NCBI GenBank assembly: GCA_026419775.2
Contig: JAOPGA020001200.1
Coordinates: 1-52,111 of the forward strand
Length of the DNA: 52,111 bases
Source: Acrasis kona
Lineage: Eukaryota > Heterolobosea > Eutetramitea > Acrasida > Acrasidae
Reading direction: 5' to 3'
Part shown: positions 12,726-21,529 of the stretch, one piece after another
Layout of the letters: every line of letters starts with the position of its first letter
How positions within the stretch are numbered: position 1 is the stretch's first letter
The notes under the pieces: generated by a model
The model's input: the letters and a program-made list of their open reading frames with translations, nothing else
The model's database searches: none
Told to the model about the DNA's origin: nothing
Position numbers and translations under genes: made by a program

Positions 12726-14183
12726 TTAAAGTTTGATGTCTGACATTTCGTCACTTGATTGGTTTCCATTTAAGCTGGTATCTACTTCCGACGCTGACTG
12801 ATTAATTTCAGCAGATGGTTTTGGTTTGTTTGTAGGGTGTGAATTTCTATGCATGAATCTGTAAAAGTGATTACTCTTTTGCGGTACTAGATGATGTCTA
12901 TATGCTTCGAACAACAACTCTTGAGGTACTATACCAGATGGCTCCACAATATCACTTAATTGTTGGGGTGACATGATAGGGAAACGAATCAAAGTTAAAA
13001 TCTCGTCGATATGTTCGTCCTCGTGATTCTTAATCCAAGCTATGAGCGAGTTGAATATTTGAATTTCTTCATTGGGTTGAAGTTGAAGAGTTTCGCGTTC
13101 AATGATGCACTTGAAGGTATCTCTCGAAAGCTTGGAGCAGCATTCACTCGCCAATGCCAATTTAATGTTAGTTGACTGATCGATGTATTGTAAAACAAAT
13201 TGTGTAAGCTCTGTTGCATTGTACGTGCGGGACATTTCCAAGAGCAAACAAGCGTTGTTCACGTCAATGTTTTGCGTAATGAAACGTTCGCAAAGGATTT
13301 TCAAAGAATCAATTCCAAACTCCTCCGACATGGATAATACTTCCAATACATTATCGAGTCTCAATTGAACGAAGCCTGTGTACATGTATTCAAGTACAGT
13401 ATAGAAGATATCTGCAAACATGGTTGGTCTATCAATGCTAAAGCGGCCCTCCCTTAAATCTAGAGCGGTGGCTGAAAACAATGACTGGAAGTATCGGGAT
13501 CTATTTGAAAGTATGATCCTGTGAGCGTAGAACTTGTGCTCTAGGGACATTCCACATCTAATCACTACATCCGAGAATCTCTTATCGTTCAAGCTCATCT
13601 TGATGTGCTCCGACAACTGCTCGAAGTTATTATAAGACGAGCTGACCTCTTGAATGTGCGACATTGAGTTGAGTTGTAATCTGTCGTTGGGTCTGGTTTT
13701 GTCGGTGTAGAGGACTCGTTTGGTGGGCGAGAACACATTCTCCGCAGCAACTGGGATGCGAGGAGGCGAATGAACTTCCTTAACCATAAGGTCGTCAAAG
13801 TCATACTGCTCGTTATTTGAGGTTGTTGGACCGGCGTTGGATGCAAATTTAATTGGACCAAAAATCATTTTAGAGTTCTCAGGGTTGGATTCGTCAAATG
13901 AAAGTCCATGAAGGTTGTTATCAATTGCACTGAACGGCTTTGTTATCCTTTCTTTTACTTTAACTGCGGCAGAGGCAAGTTTCCTGCTTGTGTTGAGACC
14001 GTTGTCATCATCATTCTCTTTTGTTAATGCGCTGGATTTCCTGGGTGTGGACTTTGGTGTTGATTTTGGAGTTGTTTTGGGGCTCTTGGATGGTGAGTTC
14101 ACCATGATCTCTTCTTCATCACGGTAGACCTCAAATGGCTTTGCCTTTCTAACGGGAGACCTCTTCTTTCTGAAGAACTTCAT
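12726..14183 (-). CDS. BTB-BACK (Kelch-like without Kelch repeats) protein
   Basis: A 485-residue protein starts at the ATG at 14183. Residues 1-185 are basic and disordered, with SP/TP sites (SPSKSPKTTPKSTPK and PTKR), suggesting CDK-type phosphorylation and possible nuclear location. A BTB/POZ domain follows at about 190-300 (LNDKRFSDVVIRC...FYAHRIILSNRSRYFQSLF...YMYTG). A BACK-like helical region lies at about 305-400 (LKILCERFITQNIDVNNA, EIQIFNSLIAWIKNHEDEH). The C-terminus is Ser/Asn-rich without Kelch or MATH repeats. Proteins with BTB plus BACK commonly bind CUL3 as substrate adaptors; that role is inferred from the family. No introns are needed. Confidence 0.88.
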   Translation of the reverse strand: MKFFRKKRSPVRKAKPFEVYRDEEEIMVNSPSKSPKTTPKSTPKSTPRKSSALTKENDDDNGLNTSRKLASAAVKVKERITKPFSAIDNNLHGLSFDESNPENSKMIFGPIKFASNAGPTTSNNEQYDFDDLMVKEVHSPPRIPVAAENVFSPTKRVLYTDKTRPNDRLQLNSMSHIQEVSSSYNNFEQLSEHIKMSLNDKRFSDVVIRCGMSLEHKFYAHRIILSNRSRYFQSLFSATALDLREGRFSIDRPTMFADIFYTVLEYMYTGFVQLRLDNVLEVLSMSEEFGIDSLKILCERFITQNIDVNNACLLLEMSRTYNATELTQFVLQYIDQSTNIKLALASECCSKLSRDTFKCIIERETLQLQPNEEIQIFNSLIAWIKNHEDEHIDEILTLIRFPIMSPQQLSDIVEPSGIVPQELLFEAYRHHLVPQKSNHFYRFMHRNSHPTNKPKPSAEINQSASEVDTSLNGNQSSDEMSDIKL

Positions 14184-14679
14184 GTTGTTTTAATATTTTT
14201 TGCAGGTTGTTGGTCAAATTTATTTTATCCAACAGGTAAAAAAGTAACGTTCTTCTGTCAAAGTCATAATATCACGCCAATTTTACTTGGGTTTACTAAA
14301 GGTTCAAAAACCGATTTTGTCAGCTTTGGTTTTTGGAAGAGAGCTCTGGTATCAAAGCAGTGGAATCTACAACATATTAATAAATATCATTAAGAGGGGT
14401 TGTAAAGACAATAAACAAAGTTGTCCATCAGAAAGTGATATCGAGACACAAAACTAAAAATGTCCCTTACTTCATAGTATGGAACAAGTAAATGAGATTA
14501 ACAATGACCCTTTGTTCTTTAGTTTTCAAATTTATGCATACACATTTCAAATTTGATGCTACAGTGAGTGTGCTGCTATTTAAATTTAAATCAGACCATT
14601 GTCATCCATGATTTTCGAAGTTATGTAGATGCTAACACAAGAAGAAACAGTAGTAAATTTACAAATAAGATTGATTTAT
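14184..14679 (+). other. Spacer, no gene called
   Basis: About 500 bp. One plus-strand frame (about 14246-14455) stays open for 69 codons and reads in places like protein (ILSALVFGREL), but it has no ATG near its start and no detectable splice partners. I do not call it. A palindromic ATTTAAATTTAAAT sits near 14578. Confidence 0.4.
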
Positions 14680-15006
14680 TTACAAAAGAAGCTCTTCTCT
14701 AGGGGCGTTCCAAACTTTCCTAATGGTAGTTTGGGTAACTGATTGAGTAGCAAGTGGTTGGACCAATTTAGTGTTGCGGTCTGCTTCAATGTTGAATGTT
14801 TTCATGGTGGTGTTGCTATTGATTTTCTCCAGGTTCTCCTTGTTCCACATAATCTTGTACTCCTTTTTGATAGATGCAAGGTCGTCAATGTGCATGAGTC
14901 CTGCTTCCTCTTGGGTGACACCAGGAAGGATTCTGAACTGGCTTTCTCTTGACAAATTCTTGTTCATGATCTTCTGGTATTTGCTTGCGTCTTGCTCTCT
15001 TCTCAT
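14680..15006 (-). CDS. Small charged helical protein, unknown
   Basis: A 108-residue protein starts at the ATG at 15006 (MRREQDASKYQKIMNKNLSR). It is highly charged and mostly predicted helical, with IDDLASIKKEYKIMWNKENL in the middle and a Thr/Gln-rich stretch (ATQSVTQTTIRKVW) near the C-terminus. There is no signal peptide or membrane segment. The clean ATG, the single uninterrupted frame and good composition support a real gene. Short basic-acidic proteins of this kind are often complex subunits or axonemal/cytoskeletal proteins, but nothing here is specific. Confidence 0.6.
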   Translation of the reverse strand: MRREQDASKYQKIMNKNLSRESQFRILPGVTQEEAGLMHIDDLASIKKEYKIMWNKENLEKINSNTTMKTFNIEADRNTKLVQPLATQSVTQTTIRKVWNAPREELLL

Positions 15007-15849
15007 TGTTTTTTTGTTTTGTTTGGAATTGGTTGTATTATTTAGCCTCTTTTATGATCAACCCTGCTACAAAGTGATTTGCTGATCTTTTTTAGATCCA
15101 GTTCTATTATTAAATTCAGGCTGTTTCTGAAAGAAGAACTGTTGATATCTCATTTTGTTGGATCGACCTGTCCAATAGCTCAAATGAAGGATAGCAGGGA
15201 CGGAAGTCTTACCAAAGGATAATAGCATATCATTTACCGCTAATATTTTCAAGCGTTGATGATACAATAACAGGGTACAATATCACAGTATGCATAGAAA
15301 GATGATTAATAATGTCAAAATATTCGGTGGGTGTACATCGCACCTCCAAAGACATTTCTTGAATGTGTACAAAGAACATTGAGAAATCAAAATCCTCTTT
15401 TAGCAGGAGAGGCGTAGTTAAAACGAATGTTTCTTTAAAGCTTTAATCTTCCTCTGCCTAACGTTGGGCGATGAAGGATAAATCTATCTATTTACACTTA
15501 AATTCCATCAAAATGTTGTTTAGTCGGATAATGTCTGAGTGTATGCTTGTTAATCATCCCCTAACGTTTGTGTGTTTTATGCTCTTATCTTGTTGGTTTT
15601 TTGTCCACGTTGTGCTCTACCATGTATGTTATACGTTGCTCACCCAAACTTTTGGCTCTGTGGAATTGCAATGGGGATCTATGAGATGTGTTTGTTTCTC
15701 ATCACGCTTTAGGATGTTGACAATGCAAACCCTTTTTTTAAGATATGATGTGAGAAATTGATTAGAATGTTCACTTGTTGGGTGAATTAGAAAATATAAT
15801 AATTTTTCAATCTCATGAAAACAATGGTGTTGGTTTGGTTTGGTTAAAT
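15007..15849 (-). other. Spacer with possible unannotated exons
   Basis: No gene is called, but three signals are worth recording. An ATG at about 15294 on the minus strand opens a short frame (MHTVILYPVIVSSTL) that could splice over a 30-nt intron. A minus frame between about 15880 and 15620 stays open for about 85 codons without an early ATG and reads plausibly (FHEIEKLLYFLIHPTSE; VCIVNILKRDE). A plus ORF with ATG at 15471 (96 codons, hydrophobic, Cys-rich) lies opposite. The overlap means at most one is real. Confidence 0.3.
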
Positions 15850-16104
15850 TTATACAATATATACATTCTGAATGTCAGGCATCAGACGATCCTCGAATAT
15901 TGTACTTGAACAATATTCTGGAGAAGAGCTCATGACCTCCTGCTTTGCGTAGTTCAGACTTCCATCGGATACAAGCTCACGAACGCGTTCATCATGGGAA
16001 ATCCACTCTATAATGTCTATGGCTCTATTGAAACGGTCTATGGTGTCCTCAATCTCCTTGAATTCTGTCAGCACACTTATGAGCAGCTTGAGGTGTGTGG
16101 GCAT
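15850..16104 (-). CDS. Small helical unknown protein
   Basis: An 84-residue frame from the ATG at 16104 (MPTHLKLLISVLTEFKEIED). The sequence is amphipathic-helical through residue 50 (IDRFNRAIDIIEWISHDERV) and then Ser-rich. A stop lies in frame a few codons upstream, so this is either the full protein or a final exon. A possible upstream exon (MLLIRRNR) followed by a 35-nt intron reads into a different frame and was not used. No family is recognised. Confidence 0.45.
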   Translation of the reverse strand: MPTHLKLLISVLTEFKEIEDTIDRFNRAIDIIEWISHDERVRELVSDGSLNYAKQEVMSSSPEYCSSTIFEDRLMPDIQNVYIV

Positions 16105-16531
16105 TTCTCGAAAATTCTTTCAGTTTCTCAAGCCTGGTTGATCGTGAATTTAATACGATTTGATCGACCGGTTTCGACGGATTAGTAACATACGCTTTCC
16201 AAATATAAAAAACAAATTAGAATCTCCTATACAAAGACTCGGCATTTTACACAGTATTACCTTTTATTTATCAAACCTCACGTCTTTTTGTATAATTGTT
16301 CTTTGAGATTAACATCACATAGAATTCTCCTTCAAAAACATATATTTAAGTCCAAAAATATTTGAGTTAATCCGAAAAAGATTCTTTCCAAGACATCTAA
16401 ACACCGATGACATTTTCAGTAAGTCAATTTAATTCTATTTCGAACTTCTATTTCTACTACTAGTAAATAAAAATGTTATTGTTTATTGGATGTTTGAGCA
16501 ATGTACTATGACATATTTGACTAATTATAAA
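16105..16531 (+). other. Spacer, nothing recognised
   Basis: About 430 bp of AT-rich sequence between two small minus-strand genes. No convincing open frame, RNA fold or repeat seen. Confidence 0.5.
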
Positions 16532-16792
16532 TTACGACTGTAGTAGTTCGTTTAGCTTTACTGCTGCGAATACGTTCCAGTCGTAAAAGTTGTCCTCTAA
16601 TCTGTCGCGCTCTTTTTCTGTCATCTCGATTGTGTCAAAGTCAATAACTGGCACATCCTGTGCAGCAAGGGCCCTCTTCTTGATACTTTCCTTGCGATAA
16701 TATTCCTTCCTCTTCTTCTGTGCCTCGCACATTTTTCTAATGCAAGACGGGGTGAAGGATTGGTAGAATTGGTACTTTTTGTTTGTCTTCAT
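16532..16792 (-). CDS. Small basic/acidic helical protein, unknown
   Basis: An 86-residue protein starts at the ATG at 16792 (MKTNKKYQFYQSFTPSCIRK). It has a Lys/Arg-rich helix (AQKKRKEYYRKESIKKRALA), then an acidic helix (MTEKERDRLEDNFYDWN). No membrane segment is present. No family is recognised. Its immediate upstream sequence (16799-16817) is one arm of a 19-nt inverted repeat whose other arm lies 720 bp away. Confidence 0.6.
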   Translation of the reverse strand: MKTNKKYQFYQSFTPSCIRKMCEAQKKRKEYYRKESIKKRALAAQDVPVIDFDTIEMTEKERDRLEDNFYDWNVFAAVKLNELLQS

Positions 16793-16798
16793 TGTTTG

Positions 16799-17554
16799 TT
16801 AAGGTGGCACTTGGGTGTATTTATAATATCAATTTCGGAATTGGAAGAGTGTGTAAATATTGTTACAAAATAAAAAATATAGCGTTAATGTTTATTATGC
16901 ACATTACACTAATTCTTCTTTGTGTTGGGGTGTAGAGAGGACAGATCAGTAAATAATGTCGGTTTCCAGAAGTTAGGCTTTTGTTGTAATGGTGCACGCT
17001 GGAGGCCGTAAATGTAATAATGTCGCATGGCTGCATGTCGATAACCGCATCAAGATCTTCAAGAACAAGTTCTCCTCCCGTGTACTCCCCAAATGGAATA
17101 ATGGCACAATGTCCAAAATGTGGGTCCCCCTTGTCTAAATGTGATTCTGGTGATATATTATAATTAACAGCACAGCATGTTTAATCCTAGGTTAAAAAGA
17201 TCTTTGTTTTCTGTTAACCACCATTTTACGTGTCGACTCTTTGAATCGTTTGATAAAAAAGGAGCCTTGGCACTTTTCCTCCATGTCCCAAAATGATGAA
17301 CGCGTTTAGTTCCACGTGAGCCTTTTTCTACTGGTGGGGTGTAGCTTCTGTAAAGTTTTCGTCGAGCGGGTCGACTTATCTAATTAACTTTATGTCTGCT
17401 CCACACACGCACTTGAATCTTCTTTCCTTTTCAACTTCCTTGCCCTCCTCCGTCCATATAATTGAGTGTCTCTGTTTCTCACAAAGTTGACTTGCAAATT
17501 AGAATCGACTGTCGATTCCAATTTATTTTACACACCACCCAAGTGCCACCTTAA
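16799..17554. repeat. 19-nt perfect inverted repeat flanking 720 bp
   Basis: TTAAGGTGGCACTTGGGTG occurs at 16799..16817 and as its reverse complement at 17536..17554. The left arm abuts the start of the 86-residue gene. The right arm lies at the upstream end of the broken dioxygenase reading frames. Terminal inverted repeats of a small element or a duplicated promoter fragment are both possible. Confidence 0.7.
16863..17379 (-). pseudogene. TET/JBP-like 2OG-Fe(II) dioxygenase, broken or frameshifted
   Basis: Read on the minus strand, frame 17379..17167 encodes a basic, Trp-containing segment (HHFGTWRKSAKAPF, HVKWWLTENKDLFNLGLNML). It stops at TAA 17166..17164, while a +1 frame continues with NYNISPESHLDKGDPHFG, PFGEYTGGELVLED, CDIITFTASSVHHYN and GNRHYLLICP to a stop at 16863. 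Those are the marks of a double-stranded beta-helix 2OG-Fe(II) oxygenase: HxD (His at 17141), a later His, then Arg for 2-oxoglutarate. The 'GGEL' turn and the 'SSVHHYN' strand match the TET/JBP branch, which oxidises thymine or 5-methylcytosine and is often carried by transposons. Upstream frames to about 17760 look like further decayed exons (LRWHLGG, KTFLTIQIRTRVSEG). One extra base near 17170 breaks the frame. I treat it as a remnant. Confidence 0.6.
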
Positions 17555-17576
17555 TTGTTCTGGAGGCTGCGATTCA

Positions 17577-17610
17577 TGTGTCCGAAGACATCATCCGGCC
17601 TTCGGACACA
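17577..17610. repeat. Hairpin, 11-bp perfect stem
   Basis: TGTGTCCGAAG (17577-17587) and CTTCGGACACA (17600-17610) pair perfectly around a 12-nt loop. It lies within the disordered stretch between the dioxygenase remnant and the Crinkler-type gene. Confidence 0.75.
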
Positions 17611-17716
17611 CGTGTCCTAATTTGGATTGTGAGAAACGTTTTTGGATTTAGAGATTGTAACCTGCATAATTCTAATTTCAAGGGTACTAGGTTGAAAAAA
17701 CCTACATTGCCACCTC

Positions 17717-17745
17717 TTGACTCTCCTCAGGAGACCGAGAGTCAA
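17717..17745. repeat. Hairpin, 9-bp perfect stem
   Basis: TTGACTCTC (17717-17725) and GAGAGTCAA (17737-17745) pair around an 11-nt loop. A competing stem TCTCCT/AGGAGA sits inside. It is the second hairpin within 150 bp. Confidence 0.7.
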
Positions 17746-17997
17746 AGAACATTGTTTTAATGGAAGGAGAGATGTTTGTTGAAAATGCTATTGGGAGAAT
17801 TAGCCTTGGATACAAGGTCTAAACATCATTTAGCATTCTACGTTGCAACAATTTGGGTATGATTATTGGGCACTCTGAGTCGAAGTGTGAACGAATATTT
17901 GGTTGGTGAATAAATTTATTTTGTTGTTTACATGTTGTTTTTCACGTTTTCTCGTTTTCACGGTAACGTCAGACCTGCTGGAAACTTCATCTGTTAC

Positions 17998-18093
17998 AAC
18001 GGGAAATGGAGTTGGGCCGGCGTATAGTTACTTTCACTAACCTAGTATGACGTCATGTACACTACGATGTATGGTTGACTCCATTTCCCCGTT
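17998..18093. repeat. Inverted repeat directly upstream of the Crinkler-type gene
   Basis: AACGGGAAATGGAGT at 17998-18012 is repeated as the reverse complement ACTCCATTTCCCCGTT at 18078-18093, with one extra C in the right arm. The 65-bp interval holds a 10-bp palindrome ATGACGTCAT (18047-18056), identical to a CRE/ATF-type site. The right arm ends 15 bp before the start codon at 18109, so the element could be promoter or the edge of an insertion. Confidence 0.65.
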
Positions 18094-18108
18094 ACAATTT
18101 CACAAAAG

Positions 18109-19827
18109 ATGGAGTCAGAGGTTGAGCGATTAAGGCGTCTACTTAATGAAACAAAGCAGAAAGAAGAAGCATTAGAGCAAGTAATAAAGCAGATAGAAGA
18201 AGCAATAAAGCAGAGAGATGAAGCATTAGATATCATCTATGAAGGTAGTCTGAGAAAGCTCTCAACTGGTATACCAAAACTTCAAAGTTACAATGGGTCA
18301 GGTAATACGAAGCCATCGAACACAAAAACGCTTTGCTACTATCACCATGAAAAAATAACGATTAAAGAGGTGGGGATCTCAGAGTTTGTACATATAAAAG
18401 GGAACAGAATTGACGCCGAAAACCTTGAAAAAGACAAATCGTTAATTCTAAACAGTCTGTTATCTTGGTCAACTGAGAAGAATGTCCAAGAACTTGTTGA
18501 ACGACTCCTTACGGATATATCAAAACTGTGTAAGGCAACCAAGAAACTAGCATTCAAACAAGAATCGGCTTTAAGTGATTCTCAGGATATAAGCACCAGT
18601 GGGAATAAGAAAAAAGGAGCGAGATGGGATAATGCTGTTCTTCACGTTCGTTTTGGAAATGTATGTGGAGTAGGGGAGGTCAAGAAACCCAACATTAAGA
18701 AAAATGGAGAAGATTTAAGCATACGCGATATTGGATTGTTTAAACAAATTTTTAATTACTTATGCCAAGCGCGAGATGGCCATGAAGTAAACTTTTCTTT
18801 CGGGTTTGTGACAACATATAACTATTGGAGGATTTGTTGGCTCCAAAATGCGCATAATGCGAGTCAGGCCGACACAGTAGAAGAATTCAAAAAAAGTACC
18901 GGGACAGTGAGCAATAGAACGAAATTGTACCTGTACGTTACTGAAAAATTCAGTGTGGAACACAAGAATGCTCCCAAGATTCTACTTGAAATGCTCTTCA
19001 AAATGAGTCTGTGTGAAAACCAAGCGCCTGAAAATATTATAAATAGTGAATGCCGTTACCATTTTGGAAATGAATCGGGCACCAGATACAAAAAGCTACC
19101 AGATAACCTAACTCTTTCTCACGAATGGTCGAAAAGTAACAAAAGTTTTTATATCCTGCACAACTACGGACCAGGAGGGGATGGTCGAACCCACTTAGTT
19201 TGTGATACATCTGGTCGTATTGGCGTGTTGAAAATCCTGAAAGAACGCATTAATGCAACTGCTGAGGAAAAACGTTGGATTAGATTGTGGGGGAATGCTA
19301 CTGCCCGTCAAGTCACTATCCACGGAGAAGAAGCGATTTTTATGAAGTATGCTTATTGTGCAAAATTAATTGATGATAAGGTAATTTTCACAGATCCAAG
19401 AGGACGTGAGTTAACACAACAAAACATTAATGCCGACATCAAGGATGGCGTAGACTTTGACAACGCTGAACTGCAAAATTATATGAAAAATCCAGCCAAA
19501 GCGCTTAATGAGGCTTTAGAAGCAATGTCTCGTAAAAAAATGGTTCATAAAGATGTAGAGTGGAGGCACTTGGCACTGCTCCCTGTTAAGAAAGATCAAG
19601 TGTACACAGTTACTCCAATTTTAATTGACTTGACCCGAGTGTCAGCTCAAAAGAAAGGTAATTCCAAATGGAAGAGCACAGCGTACAAAAGATTAGTCGA
19701 TCAAATCGCAAGCACAACAACCCCCACCGCAAGCACAACAACCCCCATCAAAAAGCGAAGAAAAAAGAGGAGTGTTTCTAATGTTGCATCGGTTCAAGAC
19801 AGTCCAAACAAAAAGCGCAAGATTTGA
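18109..19827 (+). CDS. Crinkler-type protein: PD-(D/E)XK nuclease-like plus kinase-like domain
   Basis: A 572-residue single-exon protein. Residues 1-42 form a coiled coil. A central domain (about 100-340) contains RWDNAVLHVRFGN...GEVKKPN (D174, E190-x-K192), the pattern of a PD-(D/E)XK restriction-endonuclease fold. A C-terminal kinase-like domain starts at YGPGGDGRTHLV (glycine loop, 353-364), has a candidate ATP lysine in IGVLKIL (K375), a catalytic-loop variant HKDVEWRHLAL (480-490) and ILIDLTR (D507) in place of DFG. Two basic clusters (KKRRKKR and NKKRKI) are likely nuclear signals. The REase-kinase pairing is typical of the Crinkler (CRN/DUF5898) superfamily, proposed to act in inter- and intragenomic conflict and known as nuclear effectors in oomycetes and chytrids. 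The usual N-terminal secretion/header region is absent, so a cell-intrinsic role is more likely. The frame is intact. The neighbouring DNA is repeat-rich. Confidence 0.75.
   Translation: MESEVERLRRLLNETKQKEEALEQVIKQIEEAIKQRDEALDIIYEGSLRKLSTGIPKLQSYNGSGNTKPSNTKTLCYYHHEKITIKEVGISEFVHIKGNRIDAENLEKDKSLILNSLLSWSTEKNVQELVERLLTDISKLCKATKKLAFKQESALSDSQDISTSGNKKKGARWDNAVLHVRFGNVCGVGEVKKPNIKKNGEDLSIRDIGLFKQIFNYLCQARDGHEVNFSFGFVTTYNYWRICWLQNAHNASQADTVEEFKKSTGTVSNRTKLYLYVTEKFSVEHKNAPKILLEMLFKMSLCENQAPENIINSECRYHFGNESGTRYKKLPDNLTLSHEWSKSNKSFYILHNYGPGGDGRTHLVCDTSGRIGVLKILKERINATAEEKRWIRLWGNATARQVTIHGEEAIFMKYAYCAKLIDDKVIFTDPRGRELTQQNINADIKDGVDFDNAELQNYMKNPAKALNEALEAMSRKKMVHKDVEWRHLALLPVKKDQVYTVTPILIDLTRVSAQKKGNSKWKSTAYKRLVDQIASTTTPTASTTTPIKKRRKKRSVSNVASVQDSPNKKRKI
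19708..19749 (+). repeat. 21-nt tandem duplication inside the Crinkler-type gene
   Basis: Two copies of GCAAGCACAACAACCCCCA plus CC/TC in direct tandem (19708-19728 and 19729-19749) encode the repeated ASTTTP linker before the C-terminal nuclear signal. One base differs, at the end of the unit. Confidence 0.85.
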
Positions 19828-21214
19828 AGCAGTTATCACAATAAAGGTTGTTAATTTAATTCATTGACCTTGCATTCTGACTATCGTGAAGTAATTTCAA
19901 AGAGAACATAATTGTAGTATCATTAAACAAAGAAGCAGCTCATTTTTCAACACTTCATAAGATAAAATGTAAATTTTATTATGTAATATTTGAATCAATT
20001 AGAACAAGTTGGTCTCCGATAGATAGGCATTTCCTACATTTATCGTGCTAATAATGAACCTTAATTAAGAACATCTATTTATTCATGTTGTGACTTTGAT
20101 GTGGGGTAGGTAACCATTTGTATAAATGAGAGAACAAAGTCTGTTGAAGCAAGAATAAAGTTTGTCAAAGCAAGAACAAAGTTTGCATCAACACAATCGA
20201 GCAGTTATTAATAAAGCAGGAGCAATGCGGAGTTAAACAAGTCGAAGCAGAAGAAAAAAGGGCAAAGGTTATTGGAAATTGACAATAGTGATACTTTCTG
20301 AACCACAGGAAGACGATAGAAAGTATTAGTAATACTTTAAAAAGGAATAGATGAGAATTACATAAGCCCGCTGGGGGTATCCTTTATGGTGCTGAGTTCT
20401 GTTTCTAATTTTGTTTATCAAATCTTGTCCGATGAAACTACGACTAGAGTACACGTTGATGTTTTTCGAATAGATCGTTACCACTTAAAGTATGCCTTTC
20501 TGATGATTCAAATTTGGAAGAAGAAAAGTCGTTTATAACTCAAGCGAAAAGTACAAAAAGGAACCTACACGATGGAACAAACATATATAGGGAATGGACG
20601 TTATAAAATACGCGTGGATTGTTTATCGAATCAAATTTTCATCCAGGAGAATACTATCTTGATTTCAATCTTCATGATAGATCAGTTCCTCATTTCAGAG
20701 GCCAAAGCGCAAAAAGATACCGCGCCGACGATGCTTATTGATAGAATGAGTCATCGGCACCGAATCATCTACAACCCGTAACGTGTATCTATCTATATCT
20801 TGAATTGAAATTATATTTGTCTGTCATTACTAGTAATTTCCCTACTATTTACGCAAATAAAGTGGCGAGCGTTGCCGTTGTCCACCTCTTCTACTAAAAT
20901 TTCGTTCTTATAATTTTCTCCGCCAGTCAACCATTCATTGTAAGATAATTAAAGTTGGATAGATAAATTGTACATGCATCGGATGCTAACATAACATGTA
21001 GAGGATATATCGGAATATAGGATTGATTACATCGGATATCCAATGACGACTCGCCTACTTTACAATAAAACTATCAAAATTTTAATGATACAAATATTGT
21101 AAGATCATTTGAATCACAACGTCATGTCGGTTATCAAAAATAAATTATTCAGTCACCTTCTATTGTTAGTATAACTGTTCGATATTAGATGGGTATAATT
21201 TTTGAACAAACACA
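19828..21214 (+). other. Long gene-poor AT-rich stretch
   Basis: About 1.4 kb without a gene I can support. It includes two direct copies of a motif AAAGCAAGAA(T/C)AAAGTTTG near 20145-20190, separated by about 22 nt. These and the Lys/Glu/Gln-coding flavour of 20140-20270 could be decayed remains of a coiled-coil region like the start of the preceding gene; that is weak. An ATG frame of 69 codons at 20572-20781 looks accidental. Confidence 0.45.
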
Positions 21215-21529
21215 ATGAGGCCGACAATATCGATGATATTCAATGCGAGAAAATTCTCAAGTGTGACCATATGCCGCATGCCGTTCCATAGAGAGCAAAC
21301 TTATGAGTTTGGACCAACTAAATCAAAATTTACTCAAGATGCTGAAAAGTTGGTTGCAGAAAGGAAGTTGGCGAAGGCTAAAAGTGACACAAACAAGGAG
21401 AAAGTAGCGACCTCTAAATGGGATAACCACGAAAGTAAAGACACATTTGAAGTAAAAACAGAAACAAACCGTAGTATTGCCTTTAACGCTGAGAAGAGAC
21501 CTTCTAACGCAAAACATAGGAGCATGTAA
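21215..21529 (+). CDS. Small protein with mitochondrial-type N-terminus, unknown
   Basis: A 104-residue protein starts at the ATG at 21215 (MRPTISMIFNARKFSSVTI). The first 25 residues are basic, hydroxylated and free of acids, as in mitochondrial presequences. The remainder is polar and Lys-rich (DAEKLVAERKLAKAKSDTNK) with no membrane segment. No family is recognised. Support comes from the clean start and contrasting N-terminal composition. Confidence 0.5.
   Translation: MRPTISMIFNARKFSSVTICRMPFHREQTYEFGPTKSKFTQDAEKLVAERKLAKAKSDTNKEKVATSKWDNHESKDTFEVKTETNRSIAFNAEKRPSNAKHRSM

Noticed and set aside
20572-20781. 69-codon ATG frame in the gene-poor stretch
   Set aside because: Poor composition, no upstream signals and no partner exons; most likely accidental.
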